DNA from: Sclerodactyla briareus
Lineage: Eukaryota; Echinodermata; Holothuroidea; Dendrochirotida; Sclerodactylidae
Assembly: GCA_026419785.1 (NCBI GenBank)
Contig: JAODTK010003610.1
Location: 62,001 to 126,000 of the forward strand
Direction of reading: 5' to 3'
DNA length: 64,000 bases
Below, piece after piece: positions 46,550 through 60,021 of the stretch (position 1 is the first letter of the stretch; every line of letters starts with the position of its first letter). The position numbers and the translations under genes are program-made. Under the pieces are notes generated by a model, which did not search any database, was not told the DNA's origin, and worked only from the letters and a program-made list of their open reading frames with translations.

Positions 46550-49500
46550 ACGAACAACCTGAGTCTAGCTCTCCTCCTAACCTATCTCCTACTTACACTT
46601 TGCCCCCCCTCTATTTAGCCCATAGCACATTTATGCGAATTCTACCTTATCCAAACTGGCACCCAAGTCCTTCTCTATCGCCAGGAATCTGACGATAGTG
46701 ATTAGTAGTCACATTTTTGCCAAGAAGATGTCTTAAAATTAGACGTTGAGCACGTATATCAAGTGCTTACCTTCACATATTTTCAGGATTTTGAAGCAGA
46801 GATATTCAGCAAGTTCCTCGGCCCGAGGATGGTATCCTGCTCTTTTCACGATGGTAGAATAATTTGAAAAATCAGGGAGGGGTTAGTGTTTGTTGCACGT
46901 TAGCATGAGTAAAGGATAGGTAGCTAACACGCTCCTGTGGCGTATTATGTATTTGTGCGCAGTTAGTGGAGTAAAAGGCTAGGTCGCTGTCACGCTCCTG
47001 TATGTGTCTAGAACCTAACTAGTTGTTTCGATGGTTCACTGGGATGTATTCAAGGGCCAGCCTTGGGACTTAGGTGTCTGTAGGGTTTGGTCCCATAGGG
47101 GACAGCCTGCTATAGTGTTTGTGTGTGTTCGTGAAGGGAAGAATTTCGGCTGGAATTCATGTGTTGTAAGGGGTTGGTGTTTAGGATTCGGGAATTTCTT
47201 TCCGGTCCTTGTTGTAGCGGGAGCTTGGGGGCTACGCATAGCTGTTAGCGGGTTTAAGATAGTCACCTAGCTCTCAGATGGCTTCCGCTGTAGTTGTGTG
47301 AATGTAAAAAGAAGCCCGAAAGGGTTCAAGGTTGGTTAGGCTTCGGTTCCCGTAGGGTATACCCCTTTACGGGTCGTGGGAAGTCGGATCCCGGCGACAA
47401 TGAGTTGTCGGGGACAGTATTGTATTGTTGTATTAATGTTGTATTGGGTAGATGTGTGCATGTTTCCTTACCCAAGCTGTGCTAACAGATATGGCTTCAC
47501 TGACGCAAAATGCAAAAGCGGTAGGCCGTTACGGGTGGGACCGACCAACGGATCTTTTTAGATGCAGACCAGTTTCCAGAGACAAGCCATGCAAAGTCTG
47601 CGAGAATTGGACGCCGGAGAGGGATAACTGGCTTGACTGGGAGCGTGGCTCCAAGGAAGGAAGAAGCAGAGAGAATCGGACCAGCCGTAGCAGTACCAAG
47701 ACCCCAAGCCAAAGAAGACGCCGAAGAAGGCAAAGACCCCCAGGAAGGACGGGCTTGGATCTGGGCTTGGGCGGCGGCCAACCCAAGCTTCAGCGGACAG
47801 GTGAGCCAGGAGGGGAAAGCCCAGTAGTAGCCATGCCCAGTGCTGGATCCTGCCGAAGCCAGGCAGGTTTCCAGGTGTGGGAGGGAAGGCAAGATCCCGC
47901 TGGAGTTGTCGAAGTCAAGGCAGGTCTGAGGGCAGGGTGGATAGCCACCCAGTGCTGAATCCTCCGGAAGCCAGGGCAGGTTTCCAGGGCTGTGAGGGAA
48001 AGGCTATCCGCCGCTGGAGCTTGCCGAAGCAGGGCAGGTCTCAGGGCAGGGAGCGTTAGACTCGCAGAGTACGCCACAGTGAGCGACCGGGAGCGGCCCG
48101 GCTCCTGGCGGGAGCGTAGCAGGGAATCCAGCCATGGTTCCATCCACAGCGTACAGAGAACTCAGGGCAAAAAGACCGAAGGGAGCCAGGCCTCACAGGA
48201 GCGGATATGCGGCATAACCCAACACACCGAGATTCCCCACGGAAGCGTTGGTCGGATCGGGGTTCGTAGCTAGGCTCGAAAGTCTGTTCAGGTGTGTGGT
48301 CGCAGACAGAACCACAACCACAACCGGGCAGGACCGAGCCAGAGCCAATGCGGACCATCAGCAGGACAGAGCCACAGTTGAGCCGGATCGGAGGTCAGAC
48401 ATTCCCGTCAGGGACATCATTGCAGCGGTGAAGCGACCCCCCCCAGCCAGTCTCATCGGGCCACCAGACCCGAAGCGGCAATGAGGATGTCCACCGACCC
48501 GAGCCGAGTAGTTGAAACCAGAGCCGGACCCTGAGGGAAAAACCTCATCCTCTCGATCAAGATCTGTCCCGGACCTCGACTACGACAGATGACGAGCGAG
48601 GAAGGATATTCCAGCGCCATCAGGGCGGAATTCAAGCAGGAAGCTTTGGAGGCAGTAGAGACTATTCGGCGGGTCTTAAAGTAAGAAGACCAGCCGACAC
48701 TAGAGCCGACAAGCCCTGACAGACAGTCCCGGCGGTCCCTGGGGAGGCTCAGACACCAAAGGGTAGTTATCGATGCCGTAGATGGGGAAGGAGACCAGAG
48801 AGACGAACGTATCGCCACGAACAGATGGAGCACGTTTCGATCGGCCTCCCCGGGGAGGGTTCGGTCGATGAGGAAGGATGGCAGATCTTCTTCCGGACTC
48901 ACAGATTCCGTCAGCGGCTATGGAGAATCTGCGTAAAGCAGGGCAAGTCAACCAGCGGGGCAGGTTCGTGTCGCGAGTCAAGCCAGAGCACAAGCTGACT
49001 AGCAGGACATAGACCTGGCAGTCAGACAAGGCATGAAGGTGGCTTCGGTGCTTTCGCTGTTGGCCGAGGTATCCACAGCATCGTAGAGGCAAGGAGAGAT
49101 GAGATCTCCATAGAAAGACACCGGCAAGGATGACATTTCTTGGCCCTGTTTCTGCAGACAGGCTTTTGACCAGTTCGCCAGGGTATCGACAAGATCCAGG
49201 AGCGGACCACCGGGGCCATGGGTTACTGGAGGAATTAATTGGCGACCGAATATGACGATCGAGAATTCCTTGGCAGCTCTACCCATGATAGGGACGGACC
49301 TCTTCGCAAGGACAATATGAGCGCTCATAAAAGCCGAAGACCAGGGCCAGAGACTTAGGGATGCGGACGTCGGCTTAGCTAAGAAGTCGACCAACCCGAC
49401 GAAGAAGTCAACTACCAGGCCCGCCCGCGGGGGTCATCAAACAGCGGCCGCACCAAGGCTCTCGCCGGTCGGTGACCAAGGCCTTCAGCAGGTATTCGAA

Positions 49501-52500
49501 GTCCTGGCAAGTAGGCAGACGTGGCAGAGCGAACTGGGGCGGGAGGGGAGACTAGCGCTGTATGTGCAAAACTGGGAAAACATCGACCCAGGTCAATGGG
49601 TGCTGCGAACAGTTCAAAGCGGGTACAGCATCGATTCACCTCAGACCCGCCCAACACGAATTCCAGCGAAGGGAAAGGAAAGCCAGGGCCCTCGACCGAT
49701 CACAAACGATCGCCCTGGAGGAGGAAATCGGGCGCATGCGAAAGTTCGGCGATCAGCCGGCGTACAACAAACGCAGGCCACCTCCGAGGTCAGTCAAGTT
49801 CTTCCTGACAAAGAAGGGCGGCACCTGGCGCCCAATCATGAATCTGAAGCCCTTCAACAAGGCATACGTCAAAACAAACGATTCCGAGGAGACACTCTCG
49901 ACATAACCCCAATCTATGAAAGGGTATGTGGGCGACGACACTGGACTGGAAAGACGCTTATCTGCACAGACCCATCGCCAGGCAGACCAGACGTCCTCAC
50001 CTTCGCGTACCAAGGATGTAAACGTTAACCAATGCGAGCCCCTCCATGTGGCTCTTTCGGACCAGCGCCACGGGTCTAACCAGATAACCCGCCCCATCTC
50101 GCCCATCTCGACGTCTCCAAGGGATGAAGGTGTTAGCCTACACGGACGAATGGCTAACTAGCAGCGTCGACGGGAGCGGAAGAGATCACGGCAACAATCA
50201 TAAGTCGGCTCCAGGATCTGGGCTGGGTCAGCAAATATTGGAAAGTCGGTCCTGACACCCACACAGTCCATAAGGTACCTGGGGGACGGTGCTCGAACTC
50301 CGAGGGGAAGGATACTACCCAGAGGAGAGAATCCAAGACTTGGCGAAGGACGTGCGCACAATCGTCAACAACGAGTCCTCCCCAGCAACTCTGGCTTCAG
50401 ACAACAGACAGAATGGCGAGCTTAGTCGAACTCCTACGTCGATGCAAGATACCATAGAGACCGCCGTGCAGTTTGCACTTGACGAAAAAGGTACTACTCT
50501 CAAGCCTTCCAGGAATATCTCCAGTCAGATACAATGATTCCAGCACTCAGACCACCTGTATGGTGATGAGCACAAACGCAATGTGGGCCAAGGGAGTTCC
50601 CTACAAGACCAACGACCAAAGGCACCATTACGAGGAGCTTCTGCAGACAGGGTGGGGCGCGACACACACAACCTGGAGGCGCGGGCGCTGACGGTGCCCG
50701 AGCAAGACTGATATCAACGGCCTGGAACGCGCCCTGGCATTCTTCAAAGCAGTGGAACACTGGAGAGTAACGGACTGAAGGACACTCAGTCACAGTTCGA
50801 TCGGACAACTCGACAACGGCGCTTATGTCAAACAGGGAAGGGGGCACCAGATCCCGAACCTCACGAAACATTCATCGGGGGAAACTGCTAAAGAGGTGCG
50901 ACGAATTCAATATCAACTTGACAGCGGCACACTTAGCCGGGGTGGTCAACCAAACAGCCGGCAGAATACTATCAAGGGCACCAAGTTCAAACGAATGGAA
51001 CTATAGGCCGGATGGGCAAACGAGTCTGTAGACCTGCGGGTGCATCCAGACATCTACTGTTACATGTTGCATCAGCCACAACGCAAAGCTGACAATTTCT
51101 GCCAAGAAGCCTCAATGGATGGCATGGGGGACAGACGCCTTTTCCTTCCGGTGGAAACTCTCAAGCTATGACTTACGCCACCAAAAGGGAGTGCTGAGGA
51201 AGTGCGGAAGTTCGCAGCCCAAGGCGTGGCGGAAGATAGATAGACCGTCAGGACGTACGACGTGAATTACCGATTTACGAGTGGAAGGAGACACCAATGC
51301 TGCAGGTCCATGGATGCTTCCATAGGAAGATTTCCTCTTTCCTCACCACTCTGTTCAATGAGGGGAAATCTGCCTCCACGATCAGGAACTATCGATCGGC
51401 AATTGCCGCTATACATAAGGGATTCAAGGATGGTACTAGACTGGGAAACAACCCAGTCGCTTACGAAGCTTTTCGTGTTTCCACTCAAGGCCTCCAACGA
51501 AGTCACTATTCCCCTCCTGGTCTCTCGCTAGTCCTGTCAGTCAGCCGCTAGCAGGCCCTCCTTATGAACCACTCTCAGAACAGCTTTCTTTTGACCCATC
51601 TAACTGAGAATTTCAAAACTCTGTTTCTGCTGGCCGGCGGCCCTCAGCCCGACGCAGAATTGGAGTCCACGCCTTGACTACCAGACCAGATTTCACCAGA
51701 TTTGATATGGACGGGTACGACTCCTTCCAGACCCCGCGTTCCTGGCAAAGAACCAGTCCATGGTCCTTTCATTCATCACTCCGATGAAATTTTCCTACCT
51801 TCCATGGTTTTCGATTTCGACGATCCATGAGGACCAAAAAATTGGGTCCAGTAGGGCACTAATAGTCCTACATGGATAGAACGTAGGTGTCATAAACTCA
51901 TGAACAATGGTTCATACATACCCAGGCGCCCAAACGACACCCTAGCCCGATGGTTTCGAACTTTAATTTAGACCATACATTGAACATCAGGTGTCCGTGC
52001 TCACGATATCAGAGGATTGCTCCCTCCAGCGCCTGGTTTCGAGGGTCTCGTCCACGGAACGCTCATGAAGGAAGGCGGCTGCGTGGAAGACCAAACTCGA
52101 CGTTCGTCTCTTGCTACCACCAACCCCCTCAAAATGACCCAGTCGCCCGATGGGGAACTTCGCCCAACCGTGCTAAACACCAGACGCGGTTCCTGGGCCC
52201 GCCAACCGATGACGGATGTGCTACTCTGGGGCAAAAGTGTAAGTACGAGATAGGTTGAGGAGAGAATGACTCTCCCAAACACTCACCTGGTTTTGGGGTC
52301 TACTAGCGACGGAAACCTCATACGGTCACCCAACCCCTTCCTCCCCACTTCAGGTACCGCGCTGTAAATTTTCAAAAAATTCGCTCATCCGATCCTGGGT
52401 AGAAGGACCGTTGGGGTGGCCAGTTTGGGATAAGTTATAAATCGCCAGAATGTGACTAATAGGCTAAATAGAGGGGGGGGCAAAAGTGGTAGAGATAGGT

Positions 52501-52530
52501 TTCGTCGCTTGTAGACCCCAAAACCAGGTT
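46550..52530 (+). mobile_element. DIRS1-like tyrosine-recombinase retrotransposon fossil
   Basis: The order of parts is that of DIRS1-type elements. There is a gag-like region (from about 47490, KPCKVCENWTPERDNW), a reverse transcriptase (FFLTKKGGTWRPIMNLKPF near 49798, and a YTDEWLT-type core near 50130), an RNase H end (CDEFNINLTAAHLAGVVNQ near 50900) and a tyrosine recombinase (ASTIRNYRSAIAAIHKGF near 51370) whose similarity continues to about 51860. Terminal sequences at 46550-46700 and 52390-52500 are inverted copies of each other, and an internal complementary region lies at 52225-52317. The length of about 6 kb is normal for the group. It is broken, with many breaks (well over ten) spread over all genes, so an old and inactive copy. 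Confidence 0.82.
52225..52317. repeat. Internal complementary region of the DIRS1-like element
   Basis: The left half (52225-52275, 'caaaagtgtaagtacgagat' then 'aggttgaggagag') is the inverse complement of the element's left end at about 46560-46615. The right half (52285-52317, 'acctggttttggggtctact' then 'agcgacggaaacc') is the inverse complement of its right end at 52498-52529. In DIRS1 such a region pairs with both ends and is thought to serve in forming the circular intermediate. Confidence 0.7.
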
Positions 52531-54064
52531 TTTGGGAAACTACACAACCCAAGTATAAAAACAACAGAGTCTCAATATTTTAATATTCTCTTTTCTATTC
52601 TAATTTTATTATATTCCGGTAAACACTCACGCTGTTATTGGCATTATCACTCTGAGACCACCAACATCTGCATGGAGCTATTCCACTTCCCAGAATCACT
52701 CTTTGGCAAAAGAATGATGTGTATGCATGAACCGCGGTCAAAACTCTATGAGCTTACGCGATAAATGGTCTTACAGTTTGATTGTATCCGTTTAATACAC
52801 GCGTGATGCAGTTCAATTAGAAATTGTATACCCGAGTAGGATGTACATGTAATGTTTATAGTCAGTCACAAAAACATGAAGCTTTTCCAAGGCAACAAGT
52901 TATCCCCTACAGACTATACCTCTGCAATGGTCAAATCATGTCCAATTGCTCCCCTCATGGATCCGTGATAGAAAAACACGTGCCATTGTAAACATCTTGG
53001 TAGAGTAGCTGCGGGCAACTATGCCGTAGGTGTAGACATCAGTAAACTGTTTAAGAAAACCTTTTTTTTTCTATCCTAACATGCACTCTTATATCTCCTC
53101 ACTAAAATTCTCCTCTTGCTGCTAGAAATCTTCATTATGGTAATCCTGACATGACTATTGGAAACAAAAACCATTGCAAACTAAAAACCAAAAAACATGT
53201 AGAACACTCTTTCTGGGTATCCGGCCAACCGAAACTAACGGTGATGTTGACATCCCTATCACTCCTGGACATGGGTTTGTGGAACTAGGCTCTGCTTACC
53301 TGGACCTGCTCAGATAAGATCAACACGATTGCTGCCTTCTCGCAGAGCTAGGAGTAATAAACCTTTCTCACAGAGAGCTCAATGTGAATGGCTGTGGAAA
53401 ATTGGGTAATTAATAATCGGATTTATCTAAAATATAATCAACACTTTGCAACAAAATATAACTCTCCTAGCAGTGCATGCTTCTCCCTCCTCCTCCCTCC
53501 ACGTGACTCACTCCTGAAACCAATATATTTTTACAATTCATAACGCCTACCCCTCGTGGGTTGCTGATATCGTATATTGGATATATATAATTATTGAATC
53601 ATCTTGATTTCCTCTCTGTTTCAATCAGGTTAACATGAGCTTGAGTCACAGCGTCAGAGATTATAGGAAAGGTTGAGCATTCCTGGAGAAACCACAGAGG
53701 AACACCATCCTCTCAGACAGGCTGAGGAGGAGCCCCGCTTCTAGAAGGATAAGAAAAAGACAGCCTCTTCCGAGAAGGAAATTGGATGATTCAATAGGTT
53801 AGTATCAGCTGTGGGGTGTAACAGACAGGAAACCCTGAACAGCAATCAATAACAGGAGTCAGTGCAGAACCCCTGAAGGATCAACTCGAATATCCATTTC
53901 CCGAGCAAGCTTCAAATCCAACCATTAGTCTTCCTCAGTATAGTCTCCTAACTAGGAAGTTCCTTGTGCATGTTCTGTGAGAGATGGCTTTTGGCAGTGA
54001 GCATATTGTAATTGAATAATTTTGTCAGATGCACCATGAATAATGAACTGTTGGTAGATATTTT
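52531..54064. other. Unannotated stretch
   Basis: No gene is supported. A 92-codon + frame (52486-52764) begins in the DIRS end and matches nothing known. Confidence 0.45.
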
Positions 54065-55256
54065 ATTCTATGGCTCATTTTATACCAGAAACAGTTGGCC
54101 CGATTTTGATGAAATTGTGTATAGTATAGGCGTTGGTGAAACAATTGATTAGATTTTGTGCACAAAGGTCACTGATTAGGTAGGGTAATTAGCCTTATTT
54201 TATGTAATTATTGTTTCAATAGGTTTGATTCTCTGCTCTTCGGTATACCGTGAGAGAAATAATTGAGGAAAAAATCTAAAAAAGCTCTGTAAGATTATGG
54301 ACGAACCTAGTTGCTATGGTGATTTGGTGTGGCACATACCTACAGAATATGAGGTAGAGAACTAATTAAGATTTTCAAGCATGAAATTTGCTAATTAAGT
54401 TGTCAAATTTGCATAATTTATGCGAAACTCAAAGTCTGTTGGATTTTCACGAAACTCTAAATATGGTCTACCTTCAGTATCGAAAATTTCTCAAAAGAGG
54501 ATTTAGGGTAAGGGCAGGCATACAGTGTGTAGGCTTTGATATTTATGTTATTTCAAAGTTTGCTGGAGTTTCATGAAACTTGGTGGGTATGGCTTAACTT
54601 TAGTTCCGAAATGTCAAAGCCGGGCGTCATTTAGTGTGTATCATTTGCATAATATTTATTCCGAATCAAGTCTGTTTGATTTTCATGAAGCTTGATGGGT
54701 AAGGTCTACTTCTAGTCCCCAGAAATTTTAACATAGATTCAAATCACTGGGAGTTATTCAATGTGCATTCAAGTAATTTGCTTCATTTATGCAGATTTTT
54801 GATTTGTTGGATTCCCATGATTCCCATGAAAAAAAATTAAGTCCGGTCCACCATTGGTCCTAATATTAAATTAGGAAATGGGTCACCGGCAGCATTTGAA
54901 AGTAGTGCCGGACACTTGTGTAGCAAGTAGAAATCTATATCTGCTCATTTGAGGAGCATTTTGCGATGCGACACCAGCATTTTTGAACGCTGGTCACTGG
55001 AAGTGGAGTATTGTGTCTAATTTGCATAAGTTAGCCAATTTTAGACACATTTCCACAAAACTTACACTCTTCTGGAAGACATAGTCAACAATCAGTCCTT
55101 ATGAATTGAAATTGTCATGAAGCGAAGCTGTTTCTATCAAATGCTGATACAAAAATATGAAAGAAACACATAGAATGCCTTTCAATTGTTTAGAGTCAAT
55201 AATAGAAGAAACAACTGATCGCGCAACCAGGCGAGACACTGGGGGCGATCATCTTG
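54065..55256 (+). repeat. Dispersed repeat R2, copy C (left end missing)
   Basis: It opens inside R2 at text equivalent to 'gtgaggccgattcgacgaaa' of copy A and runs through several modules with 'aatttgcataatttatgcg' and 'cacgaaactctaaatatgg'. It ends at 'caaccaggcgagacac' and 'ggcgatcatcttgt'. R1 follows directly, whereas in copy A R1 comes directly before. Confidence 0.65.
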
Positions 55257-55795
55257 TTTATACCTTGACGAAGCCAGAAGAATGAATTTATGCAGTCATG
55301 ACAGTGCGTGTAATGTGGTTTTTGGTATGTGTGTGATGCAAGCTTGTTAAAAAGAGACGTTATCCCACCTGGATGGAAGAGGTTCATACTTAGTTGTCGG
55401 TTCCCTAGATTAAGTAGATGATCCATATCGATTTTTGGGTCGGTCAAGGGTAATCTAAGGTCAAGAGAGGTCAAAGTTTGAAATCCTTTTAACACAATCA
55501 GTTCCGAATGCTTAGTCAGATCGAGTTGCACATGAACTGGTGAAAACCGAGGGTCGTTTTGGGAAGAAATGAGGAAAATGTGAAAATTGAAAAAAATATT
55601 AGGTGAAAATCCATTTCTGTCTGATAAAGGGGTAGGTACAGTGCTGTTTGATGACAAAACATTTTTTTCTTTAATCAAAGACATTGTTGTTGAGTCAATC
55701 ATTATGTTCTTTTGTTTCTTAGTCCTGGTACTTTCTCGCATCATTCGATCTGAGATCAGAGGTCACCCTGAGAAGGAAGATATAGACTGGTAAAG
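55257..55795 (+). repeat. Dispersed repeat R1, copy 3 (partial)
   Basis: It starts with 'gaatgaatttatgcagtcat' and a TG-rich stretch, then 'cacctggatggaagagg', 'ttcatactta', 'ggtcaagagaggtcaaagt' and 'cttagtcagatcgag'. The 182-codon minus-strand frame (55196-55744), the longest in the window, is antisense to this repeat and is not a gene. Confidence 0.65.
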
Positions 55796-56447
55796 GAGAG
55801 AAAACTCTTAAAGAAGGAACTGGGGGCACTAGATGAGGTATTTTATATGTGACCGATCGCTGCAATGCAAATGAGTATCAGATAAGGGTTCTTTCATATA
55901 GCTAGATATACAAATAGAAGATGATAATAACAGCTGCCAATTCCCATCATACAACTGGTACTGGAGAAAATGCTTTCTCACATTATCAGCAATTGGGTGT
56001 CTCATGCAAATACCTGGAGACCTAGAACGAATCCCTGGAAAATGGCCCTGATGATCTGGTCATTTGACTGATCCCAGACAGTTACCTGTGAGGCCCAGCC
56101 CTTCAATCAAATTTAATGTCAACCACTCATGTGCTGTGTCAAAAACTGCATACTAATTCCTAAGATGATCAAGTAATTTGTCATGATCAACATGTCAACA
56201 CAGCATATATACTGATATGCCATAGAGGAACACTACAAAAACAGATTCCCTGAAGCCAATTTCAGAGAAAATGTCCAGCACGACTTCTATCATTGCAGAT
56301 TCAGTAGAATGCTTGTAATGATATGCAGATTGTAACAGAGTAAAATAGTTATTACCGTTACCATCTATATCTGCTCGATGAGCTGAATGGCGATGCCATT
56401 GCAAAGAACACACAGGTTGTCTAACAATGATTTCTTCTTGAGTATGG
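55796..56447. other. Unannotated stretch
   Basis: No gene or repeat was recognised. The 8 bases GGATTGAG at 56448-56455 are the left target duplication of the next element. Confidence 0.5.
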
Positions 56448-56455
56448 GGATTGAG

Positions 56456-59400
56456 CATGGGCGTCGATACTGGGGGGGACAGGGACATGTCCCCCCCACT
56501 TTTCGAAGTGGGGGGGACATCATATCAAATGTCCCCCCCACTTTTTGATCCTCGATGAGACGAAGTACATGTCGTTTTACTCACGTATCAGGTTAGTGCT
56601 TTGTGGGCTGAAAAATATTGAGAATGCTGCCTCACAAAGACCACAGTGGCCTTTATTCCGAACCCGATTGTCCAAAATTTCCGACCTGTAACTATTGCTT
56701 CTATAGTGTCGTGAGCGATGCATTTTGAAGGCATATTCTGGCGATATGAAGCTTTTATGCAGGTTTTTCTCACTCAGAACATAAGTGAGACTATTCTATT
56801 TGTTGTTTTAAACAATTAGATTCACAAATGAATGTCTATTGATCATGACACGAGCGGCGTTGGCATACGAGGCGGATGAGGAGTCGGACTGCTCCAACCA
56901 TTATGGAAGTAAAGCAAGTTTGCAGATCCAGGACCCACAGCCTGGGCAAGAATAGGCACAATTCAGGCATACAACCTGCCAAAGTGGTTAAATGCCCACA
57001 ATGTCAGCAGATTGCCGATTTCTCTCGTTAAAAGCCCGATGAATGAGCAAAATTTTGTCAATCTTTTTCAGTTTTGGACGTTGTGCTTTTTATCAATGTC
57101 CAAGAAATATGCAAAACTTTGTCCGTTTCGTTAACCTGATGGTTTTTTCCGCTGTCAGTACTGTAGACCACCTGCACGATAGCTATGAGATTCCGTGAAA
57201 AATATTTTGAGTGCAATTTGTAATTCTGGGACTATACTTTAAAAATTGCTCCCTAGACATCGCATTTCTAGCCAGCTGAAGCCATCGATAGACGATGCAC
57301 TCCAATTTGAACAATATATATCTTGCACTTCAATTTCAACAAAAAACAGTCCGTGGCCCATTATCAGAAACGAGACAGCAAACAATTGTGGAGCGCGTCG
57401 AGATATTCCCTACATAGTAATGCGCTATTTTAGAAATGAATATGTTATGTTAAAAAACACGGGCAAAATGGATAATTCTAGCAAAATGAGAAGATTTTTT
57501 TTAACATAATGAGACTATACAGGAACCGTCGAAATTTGCACCTTTCGACTTTTGCTGTGTTCTACTATTCAGGAATTCAACCAAAATTCGAACAAAATTT
57601 GTGATATTCAGTCAGAATTTCCGTCGAAAGAAACGGGTACGAGCCTACGAGGCAAACAAAAATTATAACCTGGGTTCTCTGAATGGCTTAACAGTCTGAC
57701 TTCAGCTTTTCCCCTAGGACCCCAACTAAGGTGGTCCCATGGAAGGTAGGATTCAGGCCCAATAAACCAAAAGAAGAGAACTTACTGCACTTAGTTGGAC
57801 AGCACATTTTCACAACAAAAAATCTCTCATTTTAGAGCATGAATTTGTATCTAAAGCCAAAACAAAGGGGACGGGTAAACCCTGACTGCCTGAGACCCCT
57901 CTCACAGGGCCCTAATAAATGTTAGCCAGCGCCTCGCCTAGTCAGAAATGTCTTACGTCAATGCTGCCGACCGAGTGAAACATAAATCTAGACCTCAGTG
58001 ACGGATTCTAAGTTATCCTCTCTTTCTGCAACATGAATCATGTGGGCACTTAACTAATTTCCTTGACTAAATACCTCACCCATGAATCAATTTGACTAAG
58101 CCCCATTCTGTGACAGAGTCCTATAGGGCTACAATTTTTCACAATTCATTAATTGTTAAATCCAAACTGCTTTGACTTCTGGCTCTGACTTACTAAATTG
58201 CGTAACCCATGAAGAGGCGCAAAGTTATTCTGAGATGAAAAATTTGGGCACAAATTGAAAAATAATTTGGGGAAAATCTGGACAAAAAAACGGCACAAGA
58301 AGTGAATAAACTCCCAACTGTCTGCTGACTGGCCCGAATTTTCTATCAAACCCCGCAAAACATGCAAAATTTTTCGCGCGCTGTACGCCTCGTCTGTACG
58401 CCTGGCCGTCCGCATCAGCACTTTTTTGCTCCTTTCAATTTATTTTCTGATCTGCGTTGTCCTACTAATGCATGAGGACCATAATTGTTCACTGATGTGC
58501 ACAAACAAGCTTGCACTGGCATCCATTGGCTTTGCGTAATACTCAAGGGGGCTTCTCCTGGCTGAAAGTTGCGGGTCCCAGGTGGTCAAGAGTGAAAACA
58601 CATATTTACGGAGGACTCTAACATGTTGGGGGTCACGACCCTACAAAGACTGCGGCCCTTGGATTGGAAATATTCCAAGCCAATACCTGTATATTGCTAA
58701 TTGGCAATCATTTCATTTTCATATCATTTTTTTTTTCAACAAACCCCTAGTTAGTTGATATTGTAATCATCATATGTAAGATGGTACCAGTCATATCACG
58801 GATGCATACAGAAACGGCAACTTAGGACGGCAAGTCGTCATAATAGCGGAGACGGGTCGGTCCGGGGTGCAGGATAATTTGAGAGTGAAAATACGAACGA
58901 AAATACCTCAAATTCGGGAAATAATGGTAGAAATTTGGGCATAGTAAAAATGAAAAAGTTTTTTAATTATGGATTTGGTGGCCAAATTTTCGCGCGCAAC
59001 AGTACTGATATAAGTTGTGCATATAAACTGCAATGAAATCCACTAACCTTTTTTAGTCTGGGTACGTTGTTCTGCCCCAATTCACTGAACCTGTGAGCGT
59101 GTACAAGCCACCTGGTCATTTTATTATAGTGGGTGTGCGCTGGTTCACATTGAAATCATAATTTGATGATCTTCTAAACTGATTCGATTATTGTCTGACG
59201 AACATAAATAGCGTGGAAATTTTCTTAAGCCCACAATTTCCGAGGTTCCTACCCCAGATAAAGATCTTGAACCCCACTATGGCCGAATTCAAGGTTATTG
59301 GCATGTTCCATACCGATGCTCGATTTTTAAATCAGATGGCCAAAAGGACATAAATTTTCAATGGCGTTTTTCTACCGGCGTTTTGATATGGCGCCTGTAC

Positions 59401-60013
59401 TGCTTTCGAATCATTTGTTCACTCAATAAGTTTCAGAGTCTTGGGGCAGACGCTCCCTCCCCCAATTTGTCTGAGATGACAAAAATCGGCGAAAATTTGT
59501 GGAAATTTGGAAAGGAGAAGTCAAAGTGAAAAAAAACCCTGAATTTTCTCTTGACTTCTTTGATAAAATGCCCGGAAAACATTCAAAAATTCCGCTCGAA
59601 AGTTTGTGGCGCGCTTGGTAGTCTTACGATGACTGACTTGTAAAAGTCAGCCAAATAGTTACTGCTCCCCAATGGAATGGTCCCGGTCGCCTATGGCTTT
59701 TCCCTTCGATCCCACCAGGGACCAATTGGCAGACCCCTGGATCCATCAAACGAAGCCCGAAGTAGAAAAGGATAAAAAATACAAGTGTGATTAATGCTTT
59801 TATGCCCAATGTCAACTTTTTTGTCTGTCTCTTACTCAAATCACACATGTAGATGGGTGCTATCGAGTCTGGCAAGTGCCGTTTCCGGCGATCTGGAGGG
59901 TATGAAAAGCTAAATTTTTCTTTGTAACGTCGCGCCAGACCATGTGGCGCCCGCTTTATCTGTCATTTGCATCGATGTGTCCCCCCCACTTTTCAAAACA
60001 GATCGACGCCCAT
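56456..60013. mobile_element. hAT-family transposon, 3.56 kb, non-coding
   Basis: The left end CATGGGCGTCGAT and right end ATCGACGCCCAT are inverted repeats. They are flanked by GGATTGAG at 56448-56455 and 60014-60021, an 8-bp target duplication (7 bp if the final G is counted to the inverted repeat). The left subterminal hairpin and the right 140 bp ('aagtgccgtttccgg ... tgtcccccccac') match the hAT element at 26.9-28.8 kb, so both belong to one family. No transposase similarity was found. The interior contains words such as 'aaaatttttcgcgcgc' near 58370 and 'aaattttcgcgcgcaa' near 58984, and may hold other decayed elements. Confidence 0.75.
56487..56520. repeat. 15-bp perfect hairpin of C and G runs
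   Basis: Arm 56487-56501 (atgtcccccccactt) and arm 56506-56520 (aagtgggggggacat) are exact reverse complements around a TTCG loop. A third half-copy ('atgtcccccccactt') follows at about 56530. It is in the left subterminal region of the hAT element. Confidence 0.95.
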
Positions 60014-60021
60014 GGATTGAG

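Noticed and set aside
55196-55744. 182-codon minus-strand open frame, the longest in the window
   Set aside because: It is antisense to R1 and the end of R2, has no domain similarity, and related repeat copies do not keep the frame.
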